Notes: a model not told the origin generated them from the letters alone. A stretch of 62,816 bases of DNA from Oscillospiraceae bacterium (GCA_017448455.1 JAFSLL010000203.1:1-62816), one strand, 5' to 3'. Positions 49,716 through 58,504 are shown, counted from the first letter of the stretch. Numbers and translations are program-made.

Positions 49716-51632
49716 TCAGGGGCGAAAACTCATGCCCCCCCAGTTCATAAAGCCGCCAAAGTTCTCGCTCTGGGCATCACCGAAGGCAGCGGACACTTCC
49801 GTGAGGGTAATCTCCTCAGCAAAATCGCCGATTACGAGTGTATAGGTCTCGCCAAGCTGCATTTCCGGGCAGCTGAGCGCAACAGAAGAAAAGCTGCAGG
49901 GCACTTCATACTCCAGCAGAGCATTTCCCTTGCTGTCTTCGAGCCTCATCAGCGTTCCGGCTGCGGCGCCCCGCTTATAGCCGTAGAGGATGGAGCACTG
50001 TGTGGAAGAAGAGTCAAAGCCCTCCGCCATGGCGTAGCTTCCGCAGGCAATAACACTGCCCCCCGTAATCTCCATTCTGCCGCCGCTCTCGCTGCCGTAA
50101 TCCAGCGCGCTGTTGCTGCCGCTGTTAACCAGGCTGACACGAACTGTCCCTCCGCTGATGATGATGTCCCCGTTGGAGTCGAGGCCGTCGGCATCCCGGG
50201 CAGTCTCATTAATCACCGTCACGCTGCCGCCGCTGATATGAATCCAGGTTTCGGAGGCAGTCGTTTCTTCTCCGCCGACAAAAGCCGGTGTGTCCATGTC
50301 CGGAAGGCTAAACTCGCCTTCTGCGGGAAAGTCCGGTCTCCCCATTTCTCCGTCCGGCATTGCGGGTCTTTCACCGTCAGGCATTGCGGGCGGATTTCCG
50401 TCCGGTCTTTCCGGCAGCTCCCCGTCGGGCAGCGCAGGTCTTTCTCCCCCGGGCATTGCCGGGAATGCCGACTGCTCCCCTGCCTCAGAACTCTCCGGCT
50501 CTCCGCCTGCCTGCATGGCTGGCATCCCACCGCCGGGCATTCCGCCACCAAAGGAAAAACCGCCGCCATTGGCATTCAGGCCATCATCTTCAGGATAAAT
50601 CGTGATATCCCCGCCGGAAATATCAATGGTGACCGCCTCGATGCCTTCATAGCAGGCCGGTATTTCCACTTTTCCGCCGGAAATTGCAACCGAGGCATCG
50701 GCATGGATCCCATCGTCCGCGGCACTGACCGTCAGATCGCCGCCGCTCATCAAAACGCTGCCGGAGGCGGAGATGCCGTCCTTTTCCGCTTCTACCGAGA
50801 TGCTGCCGCCGGCGAGTGTCAGGTTGAACCCGGCAGAAATACCGTCATCCGCGGCGGATATGTTCAGTTTACCGGACTCGATATAAAGCTCGCTTTCCGG
50901 TCCGTTCAGATCCACGCCGTCATCGGCTGCTGTCAAATCCAGATCCGCTGCCATGATGCGCAGTCCGTCATTGGCATGGAGAGCATCACGCGCAGCATTC
51001 ACGCGGATCGTCCCGCCAGTGATGACGAGGTCATCGTTCGCCGCAATCCCATGTCCGGCAGGGGATTCAATACGAAGAGTCCCGCTTCCGTTCACCGTCA
51101 GATCATCACGCGCAAAGAGCGCCGCATCGACGCCGGTGTTCTGCAGTTCTTCCGAGAGAGCAGTCGAGCACAGGAGGTTATCTGTTCCTTCCGCAAGTGT
51201 CAGGAAAACCTTGTCCGCCTGCTCCACCCGGATGCAGGCATCCCTTGTACTGTGCAGTTCCGCTCCGTTGAGCTGAATCCATACTTTGGCAGTGTTGTCG
51301 GTATCCACGAGAATGCTGCCGTCATCCAGCGTACCGGAAACCACATATTTCCCGGCACTGCTGATCACGACATTCCCGTCATAAGCGTAGGCTCCGCCTC
51401 CGGAGACCGCAGCCCGATCTCCGCGAAGAAGAATCTGTGTCGCGCCGGCAGTATCCCAGCTTCCTTTGCGGTCATTGGCCGTAAAATAGGCATTGCCCTC
51501 ATTCGCCTCTGCATCCTCGTCCACAATGATCTGAATTCCATAGGCTTCCCCGTTCATAAAGAGGACCGTCAGCAGGACCGTGAGAATCAGGACAAGAATG
51601 CAGATGAGATCAATATGTCGGTTTGTGGACAT
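49716..51632 (-). CDS. Cthe_2159-type carbohydrate-binding surface protein
   Basis: A 638-residue protein with an N-terminal signal anchor (about 8-27). A long parallel beta-helix (about 85-355 and 450-560) is made of repeats such as ISGGKVEI, AADDGI and AEKDGIS. The carbohydrate-binding Cthe_2159 family, whose Clostridium thermocellum member binds cellulose-like and pectic polymers with Ca2+, has this look. The two halves are separated by a Gly/Pro/Met-rich low-complexity insert (about 356-445) of PAMPDGE-like units. A beta sandwich ends the chain. It is third in a VTC-DUF4956-Cthe_2159 operon, 14 bases after DUF4956. A role in surface attachment or polymer binding is inferred. Confidence 0.8.
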   Translation of the reverse strand: MSTNRHIDLICILVLILTVLLTVLFMNGEAYGIQIIVDEDAEANEGNAYFTANDRKGSWDTAGATQILLRGDRAAVSGGGAYAYDGNVVISSAGKYVVSGTLDDGSILVDTDNTAKVWIQLNGAELHSTRDACIRVEQADKVFLTLAEGTDNLLCSTALSEELQNTGVDAALFARDDLTVNGSGTLRIESPAGHGIAANDDLVITGGTIRVNAARDALHANDGLRIMAADLDLTAADDGVDLNGPESELYIESGKLNISAADDGISAGFNLTLAGGSISVEAEKDGISASGSVLMSGGDLTVSAADDGIHADASVAISGGKVEIPACYEGIEAVTIDISGGDITIYPEDDGLNANGGGFSFGGGMPGGGMPAMQAGGEPESSEAGEQSAFPAMPGGERPALPDGELPERPDGNPPAMPDGERPAMPDGEMGRPDFPAEGEFSLPDMDTPAFVGGEETTASETWIHISGGSVTVINETARDADGLDSNGDIIISGGTVRVSLVNSGSNSALDYGSESGGRMEITGGSVIACGSYAMAEGFDSSSTQCSILYGYKRGAAAGTLMRLEDSKGNALLEYEVPCSFSSVALSCPEMQLGETYTLVIGDFAEEITLTEVSAAFGDAQSENFGGFMNWGGMSFRP

Positions 51633-51646
51633 CTGATCCGGCCTCC

Positions 51647-52318
51647 TCAGCCCATATAGTCTCCGTTATAGCTGACCAGGACAGCAGACTGTACACCTTC
51701 AATTTCCGCAAGCTCATTGATAAAATCGGTATTGTCATCTCTCAGGCGCACTTCAAGATTCAGCTCCACCGCACCGCGTCGGGCTGTTTTGCTCTTCACG
51801 GCACAGCGTTTTGTATGCTGAAGGAGGAAAGACATGGCATCTTCTTCGCTCTGGGTCCCGTCACAGCTGAGAACAACAATATAGGGATTGGCATGGGACT
51901 TGCGGTTGACAAAAATCAGCAGGATGACGCCGATAAAGAGGCTTCCGAAAACCGCAAGCGGAATCATGCCGGCAGCCAGAACGATACCGACGGCAATCGC
52001 CCAGAACAGAAAGGCGATATCCAGAGGCTCCTTGATCGCCGTGCGAAAACGCACAATGGACAGGGCACCGACCATACCGAGGGAGAGAACAACGTTGGAG
52101 GTGACCGCCAGAATGACCAGCGTGGTAATCATCGTCAGGGCAACCAGCGTAACGCCGAAGCCGGAGGAATACATGACGCCGGAATACGTTCTCTTATAGA
52201 CGAAAAAGATAAACAGGCCGACACCGAAGGCCAACAGCATGGCAATGGCCATATCCAGGATGCTGATGCTGGTCACATTTTCCAGAAAGCTGGATTTGAA
52301 AATGTCCTGAAAGTTCAT
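51647..52318 (-). CDS. DUF4956 membrane protein
   Basis: A 223-residue membrane protein with three or four helices near the N-terminus (about 20-40, 47-68, 70-88, 101-130). The conserved block SLGMVGALSIVRFRTAIKEP follows within the membrane region, and then a cytoplasmic domain with ferredoxin-like alternation (about 140-223). This matches DUF4956. The function is unknown. The family is routinely next to VTC-type polyphosphate polymerase and CotH genes, which suggests one membrane machine. It is 21 bases after the VTC gene. Confidence 0.85.
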   Translation of the reverse strand: MNFQDIFKSSFLENVTSISILDMAIAMLLAFGVGLFIFFVYKRTYSGVMYSSGFGVTLVALTMITTLVILAVTSNVVLSLGMVGALSIVRFRTAIKEPLDIAFLFWAIAVGIVLAAGMIPLAVFGSLFIGVILLIFVNRKSHANPYIVVLSCDGTQSEEDAMSFLLQHTKRCAVKSKTARRGAVELNLEVRLRDDNTDFINELAEIEGVQSAVLVSYNGDYMG

Positions 52319-52339
52319 AAACGGAATTCCTTTCTCGTA

Positions 52340-53026
52340 TCAGTCATAAATGCGGCATTGGGCGTACTTCGAAAACGCCGCTGCGCGACGGTTGGGAACC
52401 TGAACGGCCAACCGGATGATATCCGGCAGATAGGCGCCCCATTTCACTTCCATAATCATGGGAGCGTCGCCGGCAGGGACGGTTATGCAGTCCGGGTTCA
52501 GAAAGTCCGTGCTGCCGAGGCCTGTTCGGATATTGTAGTCAAAGGTTACACGGACATGACCGGGATGGTAAACAAAGGGCTCGCGGGTGTAGTCGACAAT
52601 GGTCTTCGGGCGGAGCGACTGTGAACGCATCTTACAGTAAAGTTCCTGCACCAGCGGTCGTCCGCTCTCCATCATCCAGTCGAGCTCTCCGTCCACAATC
52701 TTCTGCGCTTCCTCCGCCGTCAGATCGGCAACGGCTTTGGTTCCAAGCCCGTTTCGGCGGGACTTCTTCTCCAGATGAATAACGGAGGTATCCCCGTTAT
52801 AATAACGGATCCGAAACTTTTCCCGCATGTTGACACCGTCGATTTTTTCACGCAGCGCTTTGTCCCCGGGGGTATCAAAATAGAGACTGCGGATGGTATA
52901 TTTTCCGTTTACCGCATGCGGATCGGGTTCCGCGACCGCACGCAGGCGCGGCCAGATACACAGATAGTCGGAATAATTGATTTCATGTTTCCATTCGTGC
53001 CGGTAGGGAATATCGATTGTACTCAC
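52340..53026 (-). CDS. Polyphosphate polymerase (VTC) domain protein
   Basis: A 228-residue cytoplasmic protein with the CYTH/VTC tunnel fold. The strand motifs RHEWKHEI, RSLYFDTPG, KFRIRYYNG, HLEKKSR, VDYTREPF and MEVKWG carry the basic and acidic residues that bind triphosphate and metal in Vtc4. Yeast Vtc4 makes polyphosphate from ATP; activity of short bacterial relatives is not established. The start is GTG 53026 with AGAGAAG before it, since a nearby ATG is out of frame. It is first in the operon behind a TTGCAA-17-TAAAAT promoter. Confidence 0.87.
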   Translation of the reverse strand: MSTIDIPYRHEWKHEINYSDYLCIWPRLRAVAEPDPHAVNGKYTIRSLYFDTPGDKALREKIDGVNMREKFRIRYYNGDTSVIHLEKKSRRNGLGTKAVADLTAEEAQKIVDGELDWMMESGRPLVQELYCKMRSQSLRPKTIVDYTREPFVYHPGHVRVTFDYNIRTGLGSTDFLNPDCITVPAGDAPMIMEVKWGAYLPDIIRLAVQVPNRRAAAFSKYAQCRIYD

Positions 53027-53057
53027 CTTCTCTGTCTGTCATAATACAGACTGAAGA

Positions 53058-53086
53058 ATTTTATCCTATTTCCCCAGTGATTGCAA
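53058..53086 (-). promoter_or_regulatory. Promoter of the VTC-DUF4956-Cthe_2159 operon
   Basis: Minus-strand TTGCAA, a 17-base spacer and TAAAAT, about 31 bases before the GTG start. Confidence 0.65.
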
Positions 53087-53174
53087 GAAAAAACTATGAA
53101 CAATCCGTTGATTCAGGCGCAATGCGGGTAAACTGCTTGATACCTGCAACAAAGAAATATCATTCCTGTAAATC

Positions 53175-53203
53175 AAAAAATCCGCCTTTCGGCGGATTTT
53201 TCT
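53175..53203. terminator. Bidirectional-type terminator ending the Amadori locus
   Basis: AAAAATCCGCC / GGCGGATTTTT around a TTTC tetraloop. It sits 22 bases past the stop of the last gene in the 53-62 kb minus-strand locus. Confidence 0.9.
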
Positions 53204-53224
53204 TTTGATTCTTTTGAGCATTCT

Positions 53225-54124
53225 TCAGGAATCCAGGGCTTCCTGTATCAGATCCCACGCCTCGCGGGCATAACGGTCCGCTTCCAGCCAATACGGTTTT
53301 TGACAGATTTCTATTGTGACATACTGTTCATAACCCGCCTCTGCAAGATCCTTGAGATACTGTATCAGCGGCAGATTTCCCTCTCGAAATCCTATGTGCC
53401 CGCTGACACTGCGGCCAAGACTGTAGATTCCCGGCATGTGTTTTTCATTTTGGGTTTTCTCCCGAAGAACGGTATTACCCAGGTGTACATGCCTGATGTT
53501 TTCAAGTCCGAGAACGCAAATGTCTTTCTCAATGCTCTCATCAAACTGGGCCATCTGCACAGTATCCAACATCACTTTAAAATTCGGATGATCCACGAGT
53601 CCCAGAACTTCACGCTGCTGAAATGCGGTATTCATAAAGAGTGCGTCCGTTTGCGCCTGTGTCTCCAGAGCGAGCGTAACGCCGTTATCTGCCGCGGTTC
53701 GGGAAAGCTCTTCTGCGGATGCTACAAAACGGTCCCGGATTGCCTCCGGGTTTTCTTCCATGGTACCATTCCCGGGGCACAGGAGCATTGTCGGCGCGCC
53801 AAGCATGGCTGCTGCCTCTAAGGCCCGTTTCATATGTTCGACGCTCCAGTGTCGAAGAGAAGCTTCGGCAGAACTGATGTTGACAGGATAGTTGTTCTGT
53901 TCCGGGCAGAAGCATACAACGTTGAGCCCGGCATCCTTGATCTTTCTCCCTGTCTCTCTCAGGTAGTCCGAACTTTGAATTCCTACCAGGAAATGCGGTT
54001 TCGCGCCCCAAATCTCTATATTGGCAATCTCCAATTCCCGAACAGAATTGAGAAAATGGTCGAAGGACCAAGCGGTATAATGGTAGTTCCCAATGGCGAT
54101 CTGTTTTCGTTTCAGCTTGTGCAT
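53225..54124 (-). CDS. Sugar-phosphate isomerase/epimerase-like TIM barrel protein
   Basis: A 300-residue xylose-isomerase-like TIM barrel. Metal-site residues lie on the expected strands: LALETQAQT (E), MLDTVQM (D), HVHLGN (H) and VTIEICQKPYW (E). IWGAKPHFLVG near the N-terminus and PEQNNYPVNI resemble FrlC (IWGGRPH, PETNGYPYN), the fructoselysine 3-epimerase. It is the last gene of the locus and the most divergent of its three epimerase-like proteins. ATG 54124 has the SD AAAGGAG; the longer frame has none. The 112-base gap before it holds no other gene. Confidence 0.8.
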   Translation of the reverse strand: MHKLKRKQIAIGNYHYTAWSFDHFLNSVRELEIANIEIWGAKPHFLVGIQSSDYLRETGRKIKDAGLNVVCFCPEQNNYPVNISSAEASLRHWSVEHMKRALEAAAMLGAPTMLLCPGNGTMEENPEAIRDRFVASAEELSRTAADNGVTLALETQAQTDALFMNTAFQQREVLGLVDHPNFKVMLDTVQMAQFDESIEKDICVLGLENIRHVHLGNTVLREKTQNEKHMPGIYSLGRSVSGHIGFREGNLPLIQYLKDLAEAGYEQYVTIEICQKPYWLEADRYAREAWDLIQEALDS

Positions 54125-54236
54125 ATGATTCTCCTTTGAAGCAAACGGAGTCTCTGGCAAATCTCTTTGGACCAGCAGTCTATCCATTTGTTCTGCCCGC
54201 TGTTATTTGACGAATCTTTCGATCCGCTGGATGGAA

Positions 54237-54653
54237 TCAGAGGGCAAGCAGCTTTTTAGCCTCTTCCTGAACGGCTTTGACCTGTGCCGGCGTCATATAT
54301 TTGATTTCACTGTTGTCCATGGAACAGTCAGCACGCTGAACATAGACAATTTTGGAATCCTTCTGAGTAATGGAGTAAAACCACTGCTCTTTCCCCACAT
54401 GGGCAACTTTTCCGATTTCCATGGGAGTAAGTTCAATATTGACAAAAACGCCATCTTTCTCGTCAGCAGTGATCAGAAGCGCTTTCCCCGCAACCAGCAC
54501 AAATTGCTCATCGCTTGTGTGATGGATTTCCAGTTTTTCAACACCGGCAATATCATTATCCGGCTTCCAGTTCTTAATACTTACGCTCCACTCGTCGTTT
54601 TTGTAGACAACTTTGATGCCTTCGGCATTGTTTTCAAAGATTTCAGGTTTCAT
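54237..54653 (-). CDS. Small cupin-like protein of the Amadori locus
   Basis: A 138-residue soluble protein. The core (VEKLEIHHTSDEQFVLVAGK, then ALLIT and a second strand pair with KEQWFYSI) resembles a single cupin barrel, with HH and E as possible metal ligands. The C-terminus is helical (TPAQVKAVQEEAKKLLAL). ATG 54653 has the SD AGGAAAAG. It lies 17 bases after the second kinase gene. It might be a sugar mutarotase or isomerase helper, but the family is not recognised, so the function is open. Confidence 0.55.
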   Translation of the reverse strand: MKPEIFENNAEGIKVVYKNDEWSVSIKNWKPDNDIAGVEKLEIHHTSDEQFVLVAGKALLITADEKDGVFVNIELTPMEIGKVAHVGKEQWFYSITQKDSKIVYVQRADCSMDNSEIKYMTPAQVKAVQEEAKKLLAL

Positions 54654-54670
54654 TTGTCTTTTCCTTTCAT

Positions 54671-55459
54671 TCATTCATACGGATTAAAAATCTGAATAAT
54701 TCTGGTAGCCTGCGCTTTGCCGCGCGCCATGCACCGCGGCACGCTTTCACCGAGGCTGAGCCCATAAGTGAAGCCCGCGATATACGAATCGCCTGCGCCG
54801 ACGGTGTTGCAAACTTCCACCTTCTCTGCACCTTCGCGGAAGAACTCTTTTCCATCCCACGCGAGGCTTCCGCTCTCTCCAAGCATTGCGATCACACAGC
54901 CGGCACCTTTTGCCTGTGTTTTGACAAGAAATTCCCGGATATAGTCGTCATCGCTCTCATAAGAGAAGAAAGCATAATCAATATAGGGCAGAACCAGATC
55001 ATTGGTTTCCAAAGTCAGCCGTTTGGAAAAATCGTAAACCCAGACTTGCCCGGGGCGCTTGATCGCAGGAAGATAACGATGAACTTTACACCAGCGCTCA
55101 CAATAAACGATGTCAAACTCGCCCACAAAAGCCTGATCTTCTTCAGAAAGCTCGATCTCTTCCATGGCGTTTCCGACAAATTCAAGATGAACGCGGTCGC
55201 CGTCTACAATGGCCATTTTTGCCATTCCGGTCGGTTTCTCCGACTGCTTGAGAATGCGCAGGGGGATCCCACGTTCAGCAAGCTTTTCCTTTAACGCGTC
55301 GGCAAAAAAGTCATTGCCTAAAATGGTCATCTCCGTGATCTCTCCGCCCAGCGCCCGATAATTAAACGCAAAGTCAATGCTGTTTCCCGTTGTATAAAAC
55401 CGGTCCTGCTTATAATAGACATCTATGCAGTTATCCGCCATGGCAATGGTTCTTTTCAT
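54671..55459 (-). CDS. PfkB-family sugar kinase, FrlD-like (second copy)
   Basis: A 262-residue ribokinase-fold kinase. The start MADNCIDVYYK resembles the FrlD/FraD N-terminus (AIGDNCVD). Motif 1 is the variant TTGNSIDFAFNYRALGG, and motif 2 is CNTVGAGDSYIAGF with catalytic base D224. At 262 residues it matches FrlD, which phosphorylates fructoselysine on C6. A second, 298-residue kinase is in the same locus, so the two may act on different glycated amines. It follows YjbQ by 11 bases. Confidence 0.85.
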   Translation of the reverse strand: MKRTIAMADNCIDVYYKQDRFYTTGNSIDFAFNYRALGGEITEMTILGNDFFADALKEKLAERGIPLRILKQSEKPTGMAKMAIVDGDRVHLEFVGNAMEEIELSEEDQAFVGEFDIVYCERWCKVHRYLPAIKRPGQVWVYDFSKRLTLETNDLVLPYIDYAFFSYESDDDYIREFLVKTQAKGAGCVIAMLGESGSLAWDGKEFFREGAEKVEVCNTVGAGDSYIAGFTYGLSLGESVPRCMARGKAQATRIIQIFNPYE

Positions 55460-55470
55460 GTATTTCCCCC

Positions 55471-55902
55471 TTATTCACCCATCACATAGACGAGATATCT
55501 GCGACGCTTAATCCCGTCAAATTCACAGAAATAGAGATCTGCGGCGCTGCCAAGCACCACTTTGCCATCCACCAGAGGAAGCACGCAATGATTTCCCGTG
55601 AGAAGAGATTTGAGATGACCGGGTGTATTTCCACCTATGGTTCCATAGCTTGGCAGGTAGTGGTTATGATTGAAAGGATAGTCAGACGGAATCAACCGTT
55701 CCAGCTGTTCCTCAATATCCTTTTCAACACAGGGCAGACTCTCATTGATGGTAATACCGGTCGTTGTGTGCAGTGTGATGACAAAAACTATACCGTTTTT
55801 TATTCCGCTGCCCTCGGCAAAGCGTTTCACCTGCTCTGTTATTTTCACCATCTGGAACTCAGCATCTGCAATGACTGTGAAGTATTCCAGGCACGTATTC
55901 AC
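55471..55902 (-). CDS. YjbQ family protein (UPF0047)
   Basis: A 143-residue trimer-forming YjbQ protein. Conserved blocks are TLHTTTGITINES, GHLKSLLTGNHCVLPLVDG, VLGSAADLYFCEFDG and the ending RRRYLVYVMGE. The family has been given a weak thiamine-phosphate synthase activity, but its real role is not settled. The start is GTG 55902, overlapping the amidohydrolase stop by 4 bases, so it is translationally coupled inside the locus. Its conserved His/Glu pocket could serve chemistry on sugar-amine adducts (speculation). Confidence 0.85.
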   Translation of the reverse strand: MNTCLEYFTVIADAEFQMVKITEQVKRFAEGSGIKNGIVFVITLHTTTGITINESLPCVEKDIEEQLERLIPSDYPFNHNHYLPSYGTIGGNTPGHLKSLLTGNHCVLPLVDGKVVLGSAADLYFCEFDGIKRRRYLVYVMGE

Positions 55903-56762
55903 AGCAGCACCTCTTTCCCGAGAAAGCGCAAAGCATTCCTGCAGCAGATCTTTTCCATAACATCTGCGCGAAGATTCAACCCATCAAGACCCCTTTTCGC
56001 ACGAACCGGGCGAATACGCGGACTGTCGGATCCGAACATCAGTTTATCAGCAAGGTTGTGCTCCACCCAGAATTCACCCATATCTTCTTTGTATACTTTG
56101 TGATAAAGCTGGAGCGGTCCGTCAAAGCTCATCAGGGCTGTATTGGCAAAGGCATTCGGATATTTGATTAACAGTGCTGCTGTTTCCTGTACCCAGGGCC
56201 AACCGGTATGCGTAAGGCAGAAATTGATCCCGGAAAAGGCAGCTATCACCTCTTCAAAATCCGCCGGTCGAGAATAACGGGAGAACGCATCCCTTTCCAG
56301 ACAAATACCACTGTGGAAAATAACCGGCTTCGCGTATTCTCCGCATATCTCACAAAGCCGGAAAACCCTTTCATCATAGGGGAAAAGCCTGCATTTTGCG
56401 GTATTCAGCGCCATACCCGCAAGTCCTTGTTCCGTAAAGGCAAAACGGAGTTTTTCTTCTGCATCGGGACTGCGGGGATCTACCGATGCAAAGCCGATAA
56501 ACATCTCCGGTTCCAGTTCTGTCAAATGCGCAATCTCATCGTTGCTGATTGCAGCCTGCCCTTTCTCAAAGGAGCAATCTTCCCCCAAAAGGAAAACGCA
56601 GCGGATATCTGCCAAAGCCAGCTGTTTTTTCAGCAAATCCAGGTCAATCGGTGACATGAGATGATAGTTCATCTCATTACAGCGAAATCGAAAACGGTCC
56701 CCGTCTTCGCAGATCGGTGCAAATAATGCAGGATGGATATGCGTATCAATTACCGTGCTCAT
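55899..56762 (-). CDS. Amidohydrolase-family metal hydrolase
   Basis: A 287-residue amidohydrolase-2/TatD-like TIM barrel. The metal motif is DTHIHPA (HxH at about 8-10), with further histidines in VIFHSGI and CLTHTGWPW and the acidic residue in MFGSDSPRIRP. The likely reaction is hydrolysis of an amide or lactone, or decarboxylation; the substrate is unknown. Overlaps by 4 bases on both sides, with epimerase B upstream and yjbQ downstream, put it firmly in the pathway. The known frl and fra loci as I remember them do not carry such an enzyme. Confidence 0.8.
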   Translation of the reverse strand: MSTVIDTHIHPALFAPICEDGDRFRFRCNEMNYHLMSPIDLDLLKKQLALADIRCVFLLGEDCSFEKGQAAISNDEIAHLTELEPEMFIGFASVDPRSPDAEEKLRFAFTEQGLAGMALNTAKCRLFPYDERVFRLCEICGEYAKPVIFHSGICLERDAFSRYSRPADFEEVIAAFSGINFCLTHTGWPWVQETAALLIKYPNAFANTALMSFDGPLQLYHKVYKEDMGEFWVEHNLADKLMFGSDSPRIRPVRAKRGLDGLNLRADVMEKICCRNALRFLGKEVLL

Positions 56763-57586
56763 GCCCGATAATCCTTCCACTCCTCGGTATTGGCCACGAG
56801 CCACGCAATGCACTGATCAACAGCTTTGTCAGGGTCAATATAATACTGACGGTCGGTCAGTTCAAAGCAGCAGACCCCCTGATAATTCAACCGGCGGAGG
56901 TCATCGTAATACTTCTTCATGGGAAAAGTACCGTGGCCCGGAACTGTATGGCCCCGATCGTTAAAGTGAACATAGCCCATCTTTTCACCGAGACTGTTAA
57001 AATAATCGTCGATACTTTGTCCGGCAAAGGTCATCTGATCCGTATCCACCATGCCGAGGACATTCTCATACCTCAGCTCCTGAATCATCCGGGCGATATC
57101 GTCACTGGTATTCAGCACCTGGGTTGTAGTATCTTTGCACTCCTCTAAAAACAGCGTCACTCCTTTGCGGGAGCTGTATTCCGCCAACTGAAAAAGGCTG
57201 TCCCGCGTATTCTCCCATGCCTCTTCAGGCGGCGCATCAAAATAGCCAAAACCGATGCTGATCTGTACATTCGGGCATTCCAGATATTCCGCTGTGTCGA
57301 TTGCGCGCTGGTAATAGCGAAGAGAAGAATTGCGGGTCTCTCGGTTCTGGGTGGCAAAGTTGCAAGGATAGGTACAATTTTCCGGTGTAATGGCATAAAC
57401 TTTGAGGTTGCGGCGGCGAATCTCTTTGTCCAGCTCGATCAGATCCTTCAGCGCGTAGTCAAATGGATTCAGCTGCGGAGCACTCATGTAGAGGTCAAAG
57501 GTATCAAAAGGAGACCTCTCCAGTTTGTCCAGATACTTTTGAGGACTGTAGCGCAGATAGTGAAGTGTCATCGGGATAAATTTCAT
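56759..57586 (-). CDS. FrlC-like sugar isomerase/epimerase (B)
   Basis: A 275-residue xylose-isomerase-like TIM barrel, close paralogue of the gene just upstream (shared MKF..M..HYLRY and APQLNPFDY blocks). The FrlC-like block AITPENCTYPCNFATQNRE is present. Metal residues are in FLEECKDTT (E), MVDTDQM (D), YVHFND (H) and CFELTDRQYY (E). FrlC converts psicoselysine to fructoselysine; a second specificity may explain the duplicate. It overlaps both neighbours by 4 bases. Confidence 0.85.
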   Translation of the reverse strand: MKFIPMTLHYLRYSPQKYLDKLERSPFDTFDLYMSAPQLNPFDYALKDLIELDKEIRRRNLKVYAITPENCTYPCNFATQNRETRNSSLRYYQRAIDTAEYLECPNVQISIGFGYFDAPPEEAWENTRDSLFQLAEYSSRKGVTLFLEECKDTTTQVLNTSDDIARMIQELRYENVLGMVDTDQMTFAGQSIDDYFNSLGEKMGYVHFNDRGHTVPGHGTFPMKKYYDDLRRLNYQGVCCFELTDRQYYIDPDKAVDQCIAWLVANTEEWKDYRA

Positions 57587-58398
57587 TTTACCGCCTCCAA
57601 TACAGTCGTAAGATAGTTGATATAAGCATCTGTCGCCTTGTCCGGATCAATGTAATACTCGCGGCTGCAAAGCTCGCAGGAACACCATCCGTTGTAGCCT
57701 CTCGCTTTCAGGGTGTCATAATACTCTTTCATCGGCAGACCGCCGGTGCCCGGGATCGTGTGTGCTGCATCACTGAAGTGCACGAAGCCATAGCGTGTAC
57801 CCAGATTATCCATATAGTCATTGATATTCTCCCCCGCAAGCGACATCTGGTCGGTATCGGAAAGGCCCAAAAGGTTGTCCGCGCCAACGTCATCCAGGAA
57901 TCGGCGAAGTTCTTTGCTTGTCACGATCAGATTGGTCGTTGTCGTTTTGCAGGTCTCCAGAAAAATCGTTACACCTTTTCTCTTGGCATAGGTGCACAGC
58001 TGTTGAAAGGCGTCAACCTGTCGCGCCCATCCTTCACTCCGATCACCATCAAAGTAACTGGAGCCGGGGCACATTTGAATATGGGGGAAGCCAAGGAAGG
58101 ATGCCGTATCAATCATGCGCTGATAATAGCGAATGGTCGATTCCCACATAATCTGATTGGATGTGCCGAGATTGACCGGATATGCGCAGTTTTCCGCTGT
58201 GAGCACATAGGGTGTCAAATGCCGGTCTTTGATGTCCCGGTCAAGCTGAATCAGATCACTGAGATTGTAATCAAAGGGATTAAGCTGCGGCGCGGTGCAA
58301 TAGATATCCAGCCCGTCAAGCGGCGAACGCTCCATCTTGTCCAAATACTTGCGAATCGGATAACGCAAATAATGGTAGCTCATTAATGTAAATTTCAT
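57583..58398 (-). CDS. FrlC-like sugar isomerase/epimerase (A)
   Basis: A 271-residue TIM barrel with LTAENCAYPVNLGTSNQ, the FrlC-like substrate block, and metal residues in FLETCKTTT (E), LSDTDQM (D), FVHFSD (H) and CELCSREYY (E). ATG 58398 is chosen over a 24-base longer frame because AAGGGAACC precedes it and the paralogue also starts at MKF. Its stop overlaps the next paralogue by 4 bases. The two copies have diverged well beyond a recent duplication. Confidence 0.85.
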   Translation of the reverse strand: MKFTLMSYHYLRYPIRKYLDKMERSPLDGLDIYCTAPQLNPFDYNLSDLIQLDRDIKDRHLTPYVLTAENCAYPVNLGTSNQIMWESTIRYYQRMIDTASFLGFPHIQMCPGSSYFDGDRSEGWARQVDAFQQLCTYAKRKGVTIFLETCKTTTTNLIVTSKELRRFLDDVGADNLLGLSDTDQMSLAGENINDYMDNLGTRYGFVHFSDAAHTIPGTGGLPMKEYYDTLKARGYNGWCSCELCSREYYIDPDKATDAYINYLTTVLEAVK

Positions 58399-58442
58399 AG
58401 CGGTTCCCTTCTCCCGCCTCATAGACGGGGATTAGAATTGAC

Positions 58443-58504
58443 GTGTCTGCGGATCTGCCGGCAGGCAAGGACCGCAGACACGCCGTTTCCCGTTGAGCAA
58501 CGGG
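58443..58504 (-). promoter_or_regulatory. Two hairpins in the transporter-epimerase gap
   Basis: GTGTCTGCGG / CCGCAGACAC (58443-58481, 10 bp, with an inner CTGCCGGCAG palindrome) and CCCGTTG / CAACGGG (58489-58504). Neither has a T tract. They may stabilise or process the mRNA so transporter and enzymes are made at different levels. Confidence 0.5.
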
